A stretch of 64,000 nucleotides of DNA from Gammaproteobacteria bacterium. Lineage in GTDB: Bacteria; Pseudomonadota; Gammaproteobacteria; GRL18. Below are positions 26,870 to 35,838 of this stretch, one piece after another. A program made the translations under genes and the position numbers. The DNA lies in contig WFNB01000023.1 in assembly GCA_015488755.1 (NCBI GenBank), positions 1 to 64,000 of the forward strand, given 5' to 3'. The stretch's first letter is position 1. Each line of letters starts with the position of its first letter. The notes under the pieces were generated by a model. That model searched no databases. It saw only the letters and a program-made list of their open reading frames with translations, and had not been told where the DNA came from.

Positions 26870-27161
26870 TTTTGTTAAAACCTATACAAGTTCGTTTGCT
26901 TATGATTAAAATGGCTTAATGTTACTTTATTTATTTTATGGATTGTATTTTTTATGAAAAAACACATTACTTTTGTGCACTTGGTCTATAAATTTATATG
27001 TCTGTTTGAATTATTTTAACCCCTTTTGCTTATAAGTAGCGTCTTCCTAAACAAGCTGATGACTATCAGTGATCACAGAGAAAACTGGGCAAATGATTTC
27101 CCAAATGGCTCAAGTTAGCTAAAAACGGTTAGCCAAGATAATGGTTAAACAGGAGAAACCT

Positions 27162-28403
27162 ATGAAATATAAAACACTCTATCGCGTTATTGCACTGAGT
27201 GTGTGTGCCTTATCCACCACACAGAGCTTTGCTCGTATTAAACTTATTACGCTGCCCGTACGAGAGCATGTGGAAATTCAGCTGGAAAATAAAAACACCA
27301 CAATTATTGAAGAAGAACGCATTGTCCCTCTAAAAAAGGGCAATAATGATATTGATTTTTCTTGGCATAATACCTCAATTCGCCCAGAGACCATTGTCTT
27401 TCGAGTGATTGATGGGAGTAGCGATGTTCATGATAATACACCTAATAATGCTAAACAAAATGCCAAACAAAGTGACATTATAAAAACCAATGTAATTTCT
27501 GTCAGTTATCCTCCTAATGAATCCGCTCTTACTTGGAATGTCTATGCGGATAAAAATGGTACTGCCCGAGTGCGCATTACTTATGCCATCAATAAATTAG
27601 ATAGAAAATATCATTATATTGCTCGTACTAATTCAGATGAAACAAACATGCAATTAATGCAGTATATCAAGGTTAATAACCAATCAGGTGAATCCTATCT
27701 GAATGCTCAAATGAGTACGGGAATGGATCATACAATTGCTTTGCCTATGGGACTGGATGAATCTCAGGAATTTTTAAACCAGAGCTATGACCAGATACCT
27801 ATCGAAAAAACCTATACGGTGAATGCCTCGGAATTAGGCTATCGAAATCGTTCACAAGATAAGCTAAATGTGTATATGCATTACCATATTGTTAATGATA
27901 AGCAACATAATTTAGGTAAACAGTCCTTTGCTCCGGGTAAATTTCGTATCTATCAGCAGGATAAAAAAGGCTCTTCAGTCTTTATTGGTGAGGATTGGGG
28001 ACAGTATACTGCCAAGGAAGATGAGGCGAAGCTCTTTATTGGTGAAGCCAGAGATATTGTGGTCAAGCGGATCATTAAGCGGCAGAAACGACAACGAATT
28101 AATGGTAATCTTTATAATTGGAATGTACTGCTTAGCTATGAAATTGAGAATTTTAAAGATAAGCCTGTGAACTTAATTATTGAAGAAGATTTAAGAGCAT
28201 TGCGAGGTGAAGTGTTTGCATCAAGAAATAATCTCATTGAATGGGAAATAGGTAAGGAGACCTCATTCTCTGGCCAACCACTAAAAAAATATACCACGGG
28301 TGAGCGTGTTGCCTACCAAATTTCTTTACCTGCTCGTCAAGAAGAGGCTAAGCAGATGACGCTAGAAAAGAAATTACATATTAACTTTAAAAATGAATGG
28401 TGA
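27162..28403 (+). CDS. Secreted DUF4139-type protein, paralogue 1
   Basis: About 413 residues. The track starts at 27141, but AGGAG at 27151-27155 and a clean signal peptide (MKYKTLYRVIALSVCALSTTQSFA) favour ATG 27162. The mature protein opens with LPVREHVEIQLEN and a KKGNNDIDFSWHNTSI stretch. This pattern of a short N-terminal beta motif and a C-terminal DUF4139-like beta domain is familiar from exported proteins of unknown function. It is paralogous to the next gene, whose start overlaps its end (ATGGTGA). Confidence 0.65.
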   Translation: MKYKTLYRVIALSVCALSTTQSFARIKLITLPVREHVEIQLENKNTTIIEEERIVPLKKGNNDIDFSWHNTSIRPETIVFRVIDGSSDVHDNTPNNAKQNAKQSDIIKTNVISVSYPPNESALTWNVYADKNGTARVRITYAINKLDRKYHYIARTNSDETNMQLMQYIKVNNQSGESYLNAQMSTGMDHTIALPMGLDESQEFLNQSYDQIPIEKTYTVNASELGYRNRSQDKLNVYMHYHIVNDKQHNLGKQSFAPGKFRIYQQDKKGSSVFIGEDWGQYTAKEDEAKLFIGEARDIVVKRIIKRQKRQRINGNLYNWNVLLSYEIENFKDKPVNLIIEEDLRALRGEVFASRNNLIEWEIGKETSFSGQPLKKYTTGERVAYQISLPARQEEAKQMTLEKKLHINFKNEW

Positions 28404-29869
28404 AAAAAATGCTAACAAATTCACTTAAAAAATTAATACCTCAATGCGCCCTTATTGTTATATTGGCTAGTCTTACTTGTGTCGTTATGGCAAAAAATAT
28501 TGATCTGTCTACGTTGCCTGCAAGAGAGAGTGTGCAATTGACCATTTATAATTCTCAAGACTTAACCTTGGTACGTGAAACTCGTCAGATCAGTATTAAA
28601 AAAGGGCAAAATCGCTTACAGTTTAGCTGGGTTAATACCAAAATTGATCCGACTTCTGTACAGATTGAATTTTTATCGCATCCTACAGCTATGAATGTGA
28701 GCAATACGACCTTTCCTCATGATAAACCACAAATGCTGTATTGGCACATTAATAGCTCGATTGATGCCTTGGCAACGGTTGAAATTAGCTATTTCACCTC
28801 GGGTATTAGCTGGAAAGCAGACTATTCAGGGATTATGGATCAAACAGAAAAAACCTTATCTATGGATAGTTTTATCACAGTGACTAATCATTCTGGTGAA
28901 GATTATGACCACGCTCAGGTACGTTTGGTTATTGGTAAAATTAATTTAGTGGAACAGGTCAATGATCTGCTCGGGCAGGCCAAAGATAAATCCAGAAGGA
29001 TAAGAGAACGTAAAAAAGCCATGCGTCCTAAAGTTGCTCGTATGCTAATGACTAAATCAGCAGGTACTTATGCCATAGAAAATGATGCTGTGGTGATGGC
29101 TGATGTAATTATGGCAGAAAAAGAAGTCACTAAAGAAAGCCTGAGTGAATATTATATTTTTTCTATTGAGGGTACAGAAAGCATCCCAAATCAATGGTCC
29201 AAGCGTTTACGTAGTGGCTTTGCCAAAGATATTCCTATTGATACCATTTATCGCTATCGCCCAAGAGAATATGGCGATATACTGGCCAGAGTCTTACTAT
29301 TTAAAAATGATAAAGAATCGTCCTTAGGCGAGGCACCTTTGCCTAAGGGAAGGATTCAACTCTATCAGAAAACCAAGCAGGGAAGCCTGAGTTATATTGC
29401 TGATTTAGAATTAAAATACACCTCAATTGGCGACAAAGTAGAGTTGAATACAGGGAAAAATCCAGAAATCTTTTTTGAATTACAAAATTTAAAAAACTGG
29501 CGGGATAATATCTGGATGCGTTATCGTAATGGTAATTATTATCGCAGAATAGGGGATGCTCATATAAAAATCGATCATAATAGTACAGTTGCGGGATGGA
29601 ATGAGCATAGCCTTTTTGTACAGCGAATACGCAATTTTACTGATCAACCTATAGCTGTTGAAATCCGTAGAATTCTCTCTGGGGATGCCGTGCTTAGAAG
29701 TCAGTTAGACATTAAAAAACATGACTTTCAAAGTGTTGATATTCAGACAAACCTAGCGGTAGGAGAGCAACAAGAGTTATTATACGAGACCTTGGTTAAA
29801 CAAGGGCGTAATGCAAAGCAGAGTCAGATTGTTTTAGAAAATAGAAAGATTTCTTATCCTGTTTGGTAA
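28397..29869 (+). CDS. Secreted DUF4139-type protein, paralogue 2
   Basis: 490 residues from ATG 28397; GTG 28400 or ATG 28409 are possible starts. A hydrophobic segment near residues 14-32 ends in an A-x-A-like region before KNIDLSTLPARESVQLTIYN, so it is probably exported. It parallels paralogue 1 (LPARESVQLTI vs LPVREHVEIQL; KKGQNRLQFSWVNT vs KKGNNDIDFSWHNT), but carries a longer middle with a basic stretch (RRIRERKKAMRPK). Overlap with the upstream stop indicates coupling. Function unknown; a cell-envelope role is inferred from export. Confidence 0.65.
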   Translation: MVKKMLTNSLKKLIPQCALIVILASLTCVVMAKNIDLSTLPARESVQLTIYNSQDLTLVRETRQISIKKGQNRLQFSWVNTKIDPTSVQIEFLSHPTAMNVSNTTFPHDKPQMLYWHINSSIDALATVEISYFTSGISWKADYSGIMDQTEKTLSMDSFITVTNHSGEDYDHAQVRLVIGKINLVEQVNDLLGQAKDKSRRIRERKKAMRPKVARMLMTKSAGTYAIENDAVVMADVIMAEKEVTKESLSEYYIFSIEGTESIPNQWSKRLRSGFAKDIPIDTIYRYRPREYGDILARVLLFKNDKESSLGEAPLPKGRIQLYQKTKQGSLSYIADLELKYTSIGDKVELNTGKNPEIFFELQNLKNWRDNIWMRYRNGNYYRRIGDAHIKIDHNSTVAGWNEHSLFVQRIRNFTDQPIAVEIRRILSGDAVLRSQLDIKKHDFQSVDIQTNLAVGEQQELLYETLVKQGRNAKQSQIVLENRKISYPVW

Positions 29870-29891
29870 ATGACTTAGCTTAGTGATAGTA

Positions 29892-29926
29892 TTTCAGGGA
29901 AATTTTGTAATGAAATTTTCCTGAAA
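29892..29926 (+). terminator. Hairpin after the DUF4139 pair
   Basis: A 14-bp stem with one G.T pair, TTTCAGGGAAATTT / AAATTTTCCTGAAA, with a 7-nt loop, 22 nt after the stop codon. No T-run follows. Probably an RNA 3'-end structure. Confidence 0.55.
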
Positions 29927-29950
29927 ATAGAATATATCTTGTAATCATAG

Positions 29951-30092
29951 GTAGGTACTTAAGAACTTTTGAGCTAGGATAACTCTGTGTTTACTACAGA
30001 AGACGCCTTGAATCCATCCATGGAGGCTTTATTGGCACATCCATGTGGCAAAAACTTCCTCCGCAAACACAGAGTTATCCTTAAGTACCTAC
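29951..30092 (+). repeat. 142-bp palindromic interspersed repeat, copy 2
   Basis: Same length and termini (GTAGGTACTTAAG / CTTAAGTACCTAC) as copies 1 and 3, same orientation as copy 1. It is the most diverged of the three in the left half (AACTTTTGAGCT instead of CATGTCTGAGGC); the right half is nearly unchanged. It lies 28 bp before the DUF4197 gene, so it probably sits in that gene's 5' region. Confidence 0.9.
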
Positions 30093-30119
30093 ATTTGATC
30101 TTGTAATAGAGGAAAAAAA

Positions 30120-30902
30120 GTGAAAAAACAATTAATCGTAGTGTCTGTTGTTATCGGTCTGGGGCTGTCATTTAATAATGCATACTCTGGTTGGCAAGAC
30201 TATCTTAAAACGGCTGATAGCGCTATAAAATCAGCCACAGGTCAGGATGGTGCATCCGTGGCCACATCGGCTTTATCTAATGATAAAATTGCCAGTGGCT
30301 TAAAAGAAGCACTAGGTGTTGGTGTCAAAAAAGCCATTGCAATGCTCGGCTCAGAAAACGGCTTTTTAAATGATCAAAGTGTTAAAATTTTATTGCCAGA
30401 GAGTATGCAAAAAGTTGAGCAAGTCTTACGTTCTGTAGGACAAGAAAAAATGGCTGATGAATTTATTACCAGTATGAATCGGGCAGCAGAAAAAGCCGTT
30501 CCTAAAGTGACCGATGTGTTTGTGGATCAGATTTCTAATATGTCATTAGATGATGCCAAGGGAATTTTATCGGGTGGTGACACGGCAGCAACGGATTATT
30601 TTAAAAAGCATACCTCAGCTCAGTTAAGAGAATTAATGACCCCTTATATTAATGATGCAATGGATCAGGCTCAGGTGACTCAATACTACAAAACCATGAC
30701 CGCACAGGTGAAAAAATACGATAGCTTTGGCTTGATGAATAGCTATCTTGGTAGCGCCTCGGATATTGATAAATACGTCACCGACAAAACAATGGATGGC
30801 CTATTTAGTAAAATTGCCGCACAAGAAGCATTGATCCGACAAAATCCAGCTGCACGCTCCACAGAACTATTAAAAGATGTCTTTGGCTCATTAGGCAAAT
30901 AA
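30120..30902 (+). CDS. DUF4197-type exported protein
   Basis: 260 residues from a GTG start with GAGG eight bases upstream. The signal peptide is MKKQLIVVSVVIGLGLSFNNAYSG, followed by WQDYLKTADSA. The ALSNDKIASGLKEALGVGVKKAIAML and ITSMNRAAEKAVPKV blocks are characteristic of the DUF4197 family of periplasmic helical proteins with unknown role (quoted in part; the blocks are separate). The 142-bp repeat lies immediately upstream. Confidence 0.78.
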   Translation: MKKQLIVVSVVIGLGLSFNNAYSGWQDYLKTADSAIKSATGQDGASVATSALSNDKIASGLKEALGVGVKKAIAMLGSENGFLNDQSVKILLPESMQKVEQVLRSVGQEKMADEFITSMNRAAEKAVPKVTDVFVDQISNMSLDDAKGILSGGDTAATDYFKKHTSAQLRELMTPYINDAMDQAQVTQYYKTMTAQVKKYDSFGLMNSYLGSASDIDKYVTDKTMDGLFSKIAAQEALIRQNPAARSTELLKDVFGSLGK

Positions 30903-30947
30903 TTTTGGAACCTAGCCATAATATAATGTGCCTATAATAACCTACTG

Positions 30948-31763
30948 ATGCCATCATTAATTGATAGTCATTGCCATTTTGATTTTTCAGTCTTTGATGG
31001 CCAGCGTGCTACTATTTTAAGTCGATGTAAGGCATATCAAATTCAGGCAATTATTGTCCCAGGTGTTTGTGCAAGTGGCTGGCAAACACTGCTGTCTATT
31101 TGCCATGATGAGCCTGTCTTATACCCTGCCTTGGGTTTGCACCCATGTTTTACTCATAAGCATCATATTGACGATCTTAAGCAATTAGTAAGATTATGTG
31201 AGCAGCAAGGTGTGTGTGCGATAGGTGAGATTGGCTTGGATTATTTTATAAAACATACTGATAGAAGCATGCAACATGATTATTTTGCCGAACAATTAGA
31301 TATTGCTCAACAGTATCAGCTTCCGGTGTTAATTCATGCTCGAAAATCTCACCATGATATTGTGCAACAATTAAAACAACGGCCCTCACTAAAGGGTGTT
31401 ATTCATGCCTATAGTGGCAGTTATGAACAGGCAAAAGAGTATTTAAAAATGGGCTTTAAACTAGGCTTTGGTGGGGCATATACCTATCCCAAAGCAACAA
31501 GGTTACGCTCTTTGCTGACTAAATTGCCGATTGAGGCTTGGGTATTAGAGACCGATGCACCTGATATGAGCCCCATTGGACATCAAGGGGAAACCAATAC
31601 CCCTCTTTATCTTACTGAAATAGCTCAAGCATTTGCTTGTTTATTGGCTTATTTACCCGAGTCGCAACGAGATTTTACACAGATAATGACTCAAATAGAA
31701 AAAAATACCCTAGCCATTTTTCCCTTTCTTAAACTCAATAATAGTAAGCAAAGCAATGTATGA
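30948..31763 (+). CDS. tatD: TatD-family metal-dependent hydrolase
   Basis: 271 residues, TIM-barrel metal hydrolase. Metal ligands are visible in IDSHCHFD (N-terminus), the Glu in AIGEIGLDY, the His in VLIHARKSHHD and GVIHAYSG, and the Asp in LETDAPDMSP. Family members act as 3'-5' exonucleases or other phosphodiesterases. Several paralogues exist in bacteria (TatD, YcfH, YjjV) and the exact type is not determined here. The 3' end overlaps the next gene by 8 nt. Confidence 0.88.
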   Translation: MPSLIDSHCHFDFSVFDGQRATILSRCKAYQIQAIIVPGVCASGWQTLLSICHDEPVLYPALGLHPCFTHKHHIDDLKQLVRLCEQQGVCAIGEIGLDYFIKHTDRSMQHDYFAEQLDIAQQYQLPVLIHARKSHHDIVQQLKQRPSLKGVIHAYSGSYEQAKEYLKMGFKLGFGGAYTYPKATRLRSLLTKLPIEAWVLETDAPDMSPIGHQGETNTPLYLTEIAQAFACLLAYLPESQRDFTQIMTQIEKNTLAIFPFLKLNNSKQSNV

Positions 31764-32622
31764 AAAAAAACACACCATACTAAAACAAGCTGTTTTTTGT
31801 GCGGTACTCTTTATCTTTTATACCCCATTTACGTATGCAAAGTTGCTCTTAATAGAGACGCAACAAAAATCTTATCCTATCGAAAATAAGCATATTAATG
31901 AGTCTAGTGGCTTGGCTTGCTCAACACGAGATAAACATCTCTTGTGGACACATAATGATAGTGGTCATATGCCCATTATTTATGCCATGAGCAACAAAGC
32001 AAAAACCTTAGGAACTTTTTATCTGGATGGGGTCGAAAGTTATGATTGGGAAGATATGGACGCCTTTATCTGGCAAGGCAAGCATTATTTATTGATTGCC
32101 GATACGGGTGATAATTATCAAATGCGCTTTAATTATCAGCTTATTCTTATTAAAGAACCTAAGCTAAAAAAACAAGGTAGTAGTCTTTCTCCTCAGCAGA
32201 TACTAACCTATCAGTTTGCAGATAATAAGTCCTATGATGTGGAATCGGTCGCCGTGGATGTCAAACGTAATAAAATCTTATTACTGACTAAACGCACCCA
32301 ACATGCCTATTTGTTTGAAGTGCCACTTTTACCAACTGATCCAGATAAGACACAAACAGCGGTGAAAGTTGCAGAGTTTAAAGATATAGTCCATCCAAGT
32401 GCTATGGATATTTCCGCCGATGGTTTACTCCTATCCATTAATACCTATCGGCGGATCCACCGTTTTTATCGACGTTCGCTGACTGATACATGGCATTATC
32501 GTAATTCGTTAACATATAAAAAACTATTCCAGCCTGAGGCTATGTGCCTTAGAAAAGATGGAAAATATTACTATGTCAGCTCAGAAAAAAAATCTTTTTT
32601 ACTAAAAATTAAAGAAAAATAA
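31756..32622 (+). CDS. Exported protein of unknown function, probable beta-propeller
   Basis: 288 residues. A signal peptide (hydrophobic stretch ~12-28 ending in YAK) is followed by repeated beta-rich segments: ESSGLACS, LLWTHNDSGHMPIIYA, SYDWEDMDAF, YLLIADTGDN, YDVESVAVD, PSAMDISADG. The spacing fits a beta-propeller of the kind seen in secreted phytase-like or SdiA-regulated proteins; this is inference. It overlaps tatD by 8 nt, so the two are co-transcribed. Confidence 0.6.
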   Translation: MYEKKHTILKQAVFCAVLFIFYTPFTYAKLLLIETQQKSYPIENKHINESSGLACSTRDKHLLWTHNDSGHMPIIYAMSNKAKTLGTFYLDGVESYDWEDMDAFIWQGKHYLLIADTGDNYQMRFNYQLILIKEPKLKKQGSSLSPQQILTYQFADNKSYDVESVAVDVKRNKILLLTKRTQHAYLFEVPLLPTDPDKTQTAVKVAEFKDIVHPSAMDISADGLLLSINTYRRIHRFYRRSLTDTWHYRNSLTYKKLFQPEAMCLRKDGKYYYVSSEKKSFLLKIKEK

Positions 32623-32797
32623 TAGTTGAAATAGGGTGATTAGACATGCTCACAGCTAAAAAAAATAAGCCTTTTTCCTCAACTAGGATTATTTCTCGGT
32701 TTTTTTAAAATTTACTGCTATGATTAGCATTGAGCTTATAAAAATTTACAGTTTCTTAATTATTCCGTAGTTTCTTATTACCAATAGAGTATTATTT

Positions 32798-33097
32798 ATG
32801 GCCGTTAATTATGATGAAAAGCGTTCTTTCTACCGCATGTCAGTAGATTGTCATATTGAATTTTCAGAGGAAGGAAGCTCCGATAGCTACAAAGGTGACG
32901 GTAAAGATCTCAGTGCTGATGGCGTTAGGTTTATTACTGATCATGAGTTAAAAGAAGGACAACAACTGAATGTTATTGTCCACCCCGTGATTAAAACTGT
33001 CGTACCTCTTAGTGCCAAAGCAAAGGTGATACGAGTCGTAAAGGATGAAGATAGTGGCCAATATATTGTTGGTGTATCATTAGAAGAAGTTATTTAA
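32798..33097 (+). CDS. PilZ-domain protein (cyclic di-GMP binding)
   Basis: A 99-residue single-domain PilZ protein. The RxxxR motif (RSFYR) sits at the N-terminus and the second c-di-GMP motif appears as DLSADGVRF, so both binding elements are present. Such proteins act as small c-di-GMP receptors for motility, attachment or polymer secretion. The stop codon lies inside the left terminus of a repeat element (TAACCTGA), so the last residues may have been set by that insertion. Confidence 0.85.
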   Translation: MAVNYDEKRSFYRMSVDCHIEFSEEGSSDSYKGDGKDLSADGVRFITDHELKEGQQLNVIVHPVIKTVVPLSAKAKVIRVVKDEDSGQYIVGVSLEEVI

Positions 33098-33310
33098 CCT
33101 GAACTTTGGATAAGATGATCTTGAAAATAACTTCAGAGTGTTGGTTAGCCTGTATTTGTGGAAGAAGTCTCTTTGGCATGGATGCCAAAGTGAAGCCTGC
33201 AAGGATGTATTCACGCCCGAAGGAAGTACTCTTGGGGGGGGGCGGCGACTTCTATAACAAATGCAGGCTAATCAATACGTTACTTATTCAGTTATCCAGA
33301 ACTCAGGTTA
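33095..33310 (+). repeat. Palindromic repeat element, second family (216 bp)
   Basis: Imperfect inverted termini TAACCTGAACTTTGGATAA / TTATCCAGAACTCAGGTTA, and inside them a ~29-bp imperfect inverted pair (GGTTAGCCTGTATTTGT... / ...ACAAATGCAGGCTAATC). The centre has a perfect hairpin CTTTGGCATGGATGCCAAAG and a G9 run at 33234-33242. The inner part resembles the centre of the 142-bp family (GGARGAAGT, CATGGATG, CAAGGATG.ATTCACG). The small ORFs called here are not credible genes. Confidence 0.75.
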
Positions 33311-33354
33311 TTTAGCACTTCTCTTGAATAACAAAAAATTGGCTGTGAGCACTG

Positions 33355-33792
33355 CTAAATATAGAGATCAATATTTCCTTGTTGCTGAGTGCCCATTGTA
33401 TTGGCCGGTTCATTATTCAGATAGCGTTGTACGACTAAAGAACTTCCAGCAAGTCCTTGCTGACTGCGGCGATTGCCATAAGGAAAGTTATTATCTGCCT
33501 TGCTTGGATCGGGCTGGGTGTTTGCGGACTGAACATTTGCTAATAGCGACTTGTTCGAATACAACACCTCTGGTACAGTGCCCATTTGTGTCGATAGCGT
33601 GTTGTTACTGCTACCTTGTTGGAAGCTAGGAAGTGTAAAGTCAGGTGTTTGCTCTTTTGTTGGTTGCTTTTTATCTTCAACTAGCTGTCCTTCAATAATA
33701 ACAGGCTTGGCAGGCGAACGACTATTCTGCTGAGGCTGAGCAGGAATAGAAGGGGCAACAACTGGTGATAAAAAGGGATCAGGAATTTGCAT
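33355..33792 (-). CDS. Hypothetical Pro/Gln-rich protein divergent from pncC
   Basis: 145 residues, rich in Pro, Gln, Ser and Asn, with no signal peptide or membrane segment. It begins MQIPDPFLSPVVAP, carries a KPVIIEGQLVED element and ends VVQRYLNN...GNIDLYI. That layout (short Pro-rich head, acidic/Gln linker, tail ending in a DLYI-like motif) recalls small uncharacterised gammaproteobacterial proteins. It is transcribed away from pncC across a ~130-bp gap. Probably a real gene; function unknown. Confidence 0.5.
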   Translation of the reverse strand: MQIPDPFLSPVVAPSIPAQPQQNSRSPAKPVIIEGQLVEDKKQPTKEQTPDFTLPSFQQGSSNNTLSTQMGTVPEVLYSNKSLLANVQSANTQPDPSKADNNFPYGNRRSQQGLAGSSLVVQRYLNNEPANTMGTQQQGNIDLYI

Positions 33793-33923
33793 GATAATAT
33801 GTATATTAGTCGTTAAATGGATACCTCACGCTAAATTATAGTCTTGATTTTGAATTTACACCAGCTTAGGATCAATTTTTAATGACTATCAATATAACTA
33901 TTAAATAAGTTCTATAATCTCTT

Positions 33924-34424
33924 ATGATAGAAGACACTCTCAAGTTACTTAGTAAACTATGCCTTATAAATAAAGCTAAAATTGCCACAGCTGAATCCTG
34001 TACGGGTGGTTTGGTTGCCATGCTTATTACCGATCAGGCAGGTAGTTCCCAATGGTTTGATCGTGGCTTTGTCACCTATACTAATCTGGCTAAACAACAA
34101 ATGCTCGGTGTAGCAGAGTCATTATTAGTAACTCATGGTGCTGTCAGTGAACCGGTCGCACAGGCTATGGCAGAAGGAGCATTAAAACATTCACAGGCAC
34201 ATTATGCTTTAGCTATTACAGGCATTGCGGGTCCAGGTGGCGGTAGTGAGACAAAGCCCGTCGGTATGGTTTGTTTTGCTTGGGCGTATTATCAAGAACA
34301 AGGCAATTTAATTGATGTATACTCAAGCAGTCAATACTTCTCTGGCAATCGCCAATCGGTACGTGAGCAATCAGCACTGTTTTCCCTGACCGGGTTGCTT
34401 AATAGACTAAAAATAAACTCGTAA
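33924..34424 (+). CDS. pncC: Nicotinamide-nucleotide amidase (CinA C-terminal family)
   Basis: 166 residues: the stand-alone CinA C-terminal domain, which deamidates nicotinamide mononucleotide in NAD recycling. Family motifs include ATAESCTGGLVA, FVTYTNLAKQQMLGV, HGAVSEPVAQAMAEGA and AITGIAGPGGGSETKPVG. It is the short form without the N-terminal molybdopterin-binding-like domain. It sits directly upstream of recA, a common proteobacterial arrangement. Confidence 0.93.
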   Translation: MIEDTLKLLSKLCLINKAKIATAESCTGGLVAMLITDQAGSSQWFDRGFVTYTNLAKQQMLGVAESLLVTHGAVSEPVAQAMAEGALKHSQAHYALAITGIAGPGGGSETKPVGMVCFAWAYYQEQGNLIDVYSSSQYFSGNRQSVREQSALFSLTGLLNRLKINS

Positions 34425-34431
34425 TTATTTC

Positions 34432-34460
34432 TTGACCCATTCTATAAGACTTCTTATAAT
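34432..34460 (+). promoter_or_regulatory. recA promoter (-35/-10)
   Basis: TTGACC and TATAAT are separated by exactly 17 bp, about 90 nt before the recA ATG. No CTGT-N8-ACAG LexA operator was seen between pncC and recA; the nearest palindrome is TTGTACAA just downstream of the -10. Confidence 0.8.
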
Positions 34461-34549
34461 TGTTGTACAAATATCAATACCTAATACACTCACTAACTTA
34501 TCATCCTCATACTTAAACTGATTAAGTGTCGGGAATACAGGCGTAAACT

Positions 34550-35584
34550 ATGGATGCAAACAAGCAAAAAGCACTAGAAGCAGCAATATCTCAAATTGAT
34601 CGTCAATTTGGTAAAGGCTCTGTCATGCGAATGGGAGATTCTGGTATTACCCAAATAGACTCAATTTCAACCGGTTCTCTAGGCTTGGATGTAGCATTGG
34701 GAATAGGAGGCTTACCTAAAGGTCGTGTGGTTGAAATTTATGGTCCAGAATCTTCGGGTAAAACAACCCTGACCTTACAAGTCATTGCCGCTGCTCAAAA
34801 GGCTGGTGGTACAGCGGCTTTTGTTGATGCAGAGCATGCCTTAGATCCTGTTTATGCAGAAAAACTCGGTGTTGATGTTGAAAACTTGCTGGTTTCTCAA
34901 CCGGACACAGGAGAGCAGGCCTTAGAAATTACTGATATGCTGGTTCGCTCTGGTGCTGTTGATGTCTTGGTGGTTGATTCAGTTGCTGCTCTAACGCCTA
35001 AAGCAGAAATTGATGGTGAAATGGGTGACTCACATATGGGACTGCAAGCTCGTCTTATGTCACAGGCTTTGCGTAAGTTAACCAGCATTATTAAGCGCTC
35101 AAATACCTTAGTAATTTTTATTAATCAGCTACGCATGAAAATTGGCGTGATGTTTGGCAATCCAGAAACAACAACGGGTGGTAATGCACTCAAGTTTTAT
35201 GCCTCTGTTCGTTTAGATATCCGCCGTATCGGTGCGATTAAAAAAGGCGATGAAATTCTAGGCAATGAAACCCGAGTGAAAGTGGTTAAAAATAAAGTTG
35301 CTCCACCATTTAAGCAAACTGAATTTGATATTCTTTATGGTGAAGGGATTTCCTATGAAGGTGAACTAATTTCTCTTGGGGTAAAAGAAGGCTTAGTCGA
35401 TAAAGCCGGTGCATGGTATGCCTACAATGGTGAAAAAATAGGCCAAGGTAAAGACAAAGCTCGAAATTATCTAAAAGAAAATCCAGATATTGCTTCTGAG
35501 TTGGACGCTAAAATTAGGGCAAAACTTTTGCCATCGAATACGGCAGAAACTGACAGTGAGATTGAAACTAGTCAAGAATCATAG
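34550..35584 (+). CDS. recA: Recombinase RecA
   Basis: 344 residues. RecA forms filaments on single-stranded DNA, catalyses strand exchange and promotes LexA self-cleavage. Walker A is GPESSGKT at 65-72, Walker B is in [12 protein letters not shown], and the conserved [20 protein letters not shown] loop is intact. The short acidic C-terminal tail ([12 protein letters not shown]) is typical. No recX follows; instead there is an insertion-sequence remnant. Confidence 0.98.
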   Translation: MDANKQKALEAAISQIDRQFGKGSVMRMGDSGITQIDSISTGSLGLDVALGIGGLPKGRVVEIYGPESSGKTTLTLQVIAAAQKAGGTAAFVDAEHALDPVYAEKLGVDVENLLVSQPDTGEQALEITDMLVRSGAVDVLVVDSVAALTPKAEIDGEMGDSHMGLQARLMSQALRKLTSIIKRSNTLVIFINQLRMKIGVMFGNPETTTGGNALKFYASVRLDIRRIGAIKKGDEILGNETRVKVVKNKVAPPFKQTEFDILYGEGISYEGELISLGVKEGLVDKAGAWYAYNGEKIGQGKDKARNYLKENPDIASELDAKIRAKLLPSNTAETDSEIETSQES

Positions 35585-35610
35585 CTTGCTAATCTGTCGT
35601 AGCTCAGCCT

Positions 35611-35632
35611 TAATCTGAACTCTGGATAATCC
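35611..35632 (+). repeat. Fragment resembling the end of the second repeat family
   Basis: TAATCTGAACTCTGGATAATCC closely matches the terminus of the element at 33095-33310 (TAACCTGA..TYTGGATAA). Only one end is present, next to the IS200-type remnant. Confidence 0.45.
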
Positions 35633-35644
35633 TACTGAACAACG

Positions 35645-35710
35645 CACCGTCAAAGACGGTGGGTTAGCATTAGGGACTGAAAGTTCCACCAAATACCCGT
35701 TGACAAACGG
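35645..35710 (-). mobile_element. Hairpins typical of an IS200/IS605-type element end
   Basis: Two small palindromes, CACCGTC-AAA-GACGGTG (35645-35661) and CCGTT-GACA-AACGG (35697-35710), lie beside the tnpA-like fragment. IS200/IS605 elements have subterminal hairpins rather than inverted repeats, so these fit a relic end. Boundaries cannot be set. Confidence 0.4.
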
Positions 35711-35740
35711 ATTCCTATATTTTAATCCCAAAGTTAGGAT

Positions 35741-35838
35741 CATTTTTTTAGTTAATACTCCCGCAGTCACACAAAAATAAGCTCTAGCCCAAAATGTCGT
35801 CCCCAATAATGTTTTTATGGATGGTGCTGTTTTAGCTA
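35741..35838 (-). pseudogene. IS200/IS605-type transposase (TnpA) C-terminal remnant
   Basis: Read on the minus strand, the frame gives AKTAPSIKTLLGTTFWARAYF followed by CVTAGVLTKKMI (quoted in two pieces). This resembles the C-terminal part of Y1-type TnpA (W-G-x-x-F-W-A-R-G-Y-F-C...T-x-E-M-I). Only ~30 codons are recognisable; there is no N-terminal HUH motif, and the frame then runs into unrelated sequence. The 75-aa ORF at 35579-35806 is this relic read through, not an intact gene. The remnant overlaps the very end of the downstream acyl-CoA synthetase gene. Confidence 0.55.

Noticed and set aside
27040-27140. Possible cyclic di-GMP (GEMM) riboswitch upstream of the DUF4139 pair
   Set aside because: GGGCAAAT and a GGTTAGCC stretch vaguely recall GEMM, but the GNRA-containing stem and the GCAAAGCC core are missing.
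33106-33733. Three short plus-strand ORFs (69, 122 and 60 aa)
   Set aside because: The first two lie largely inside the palindromic repeat element or antisense to the Pro/Gln-rich gene, and the third is wholly antisense to it; none shows protein-like sequence.
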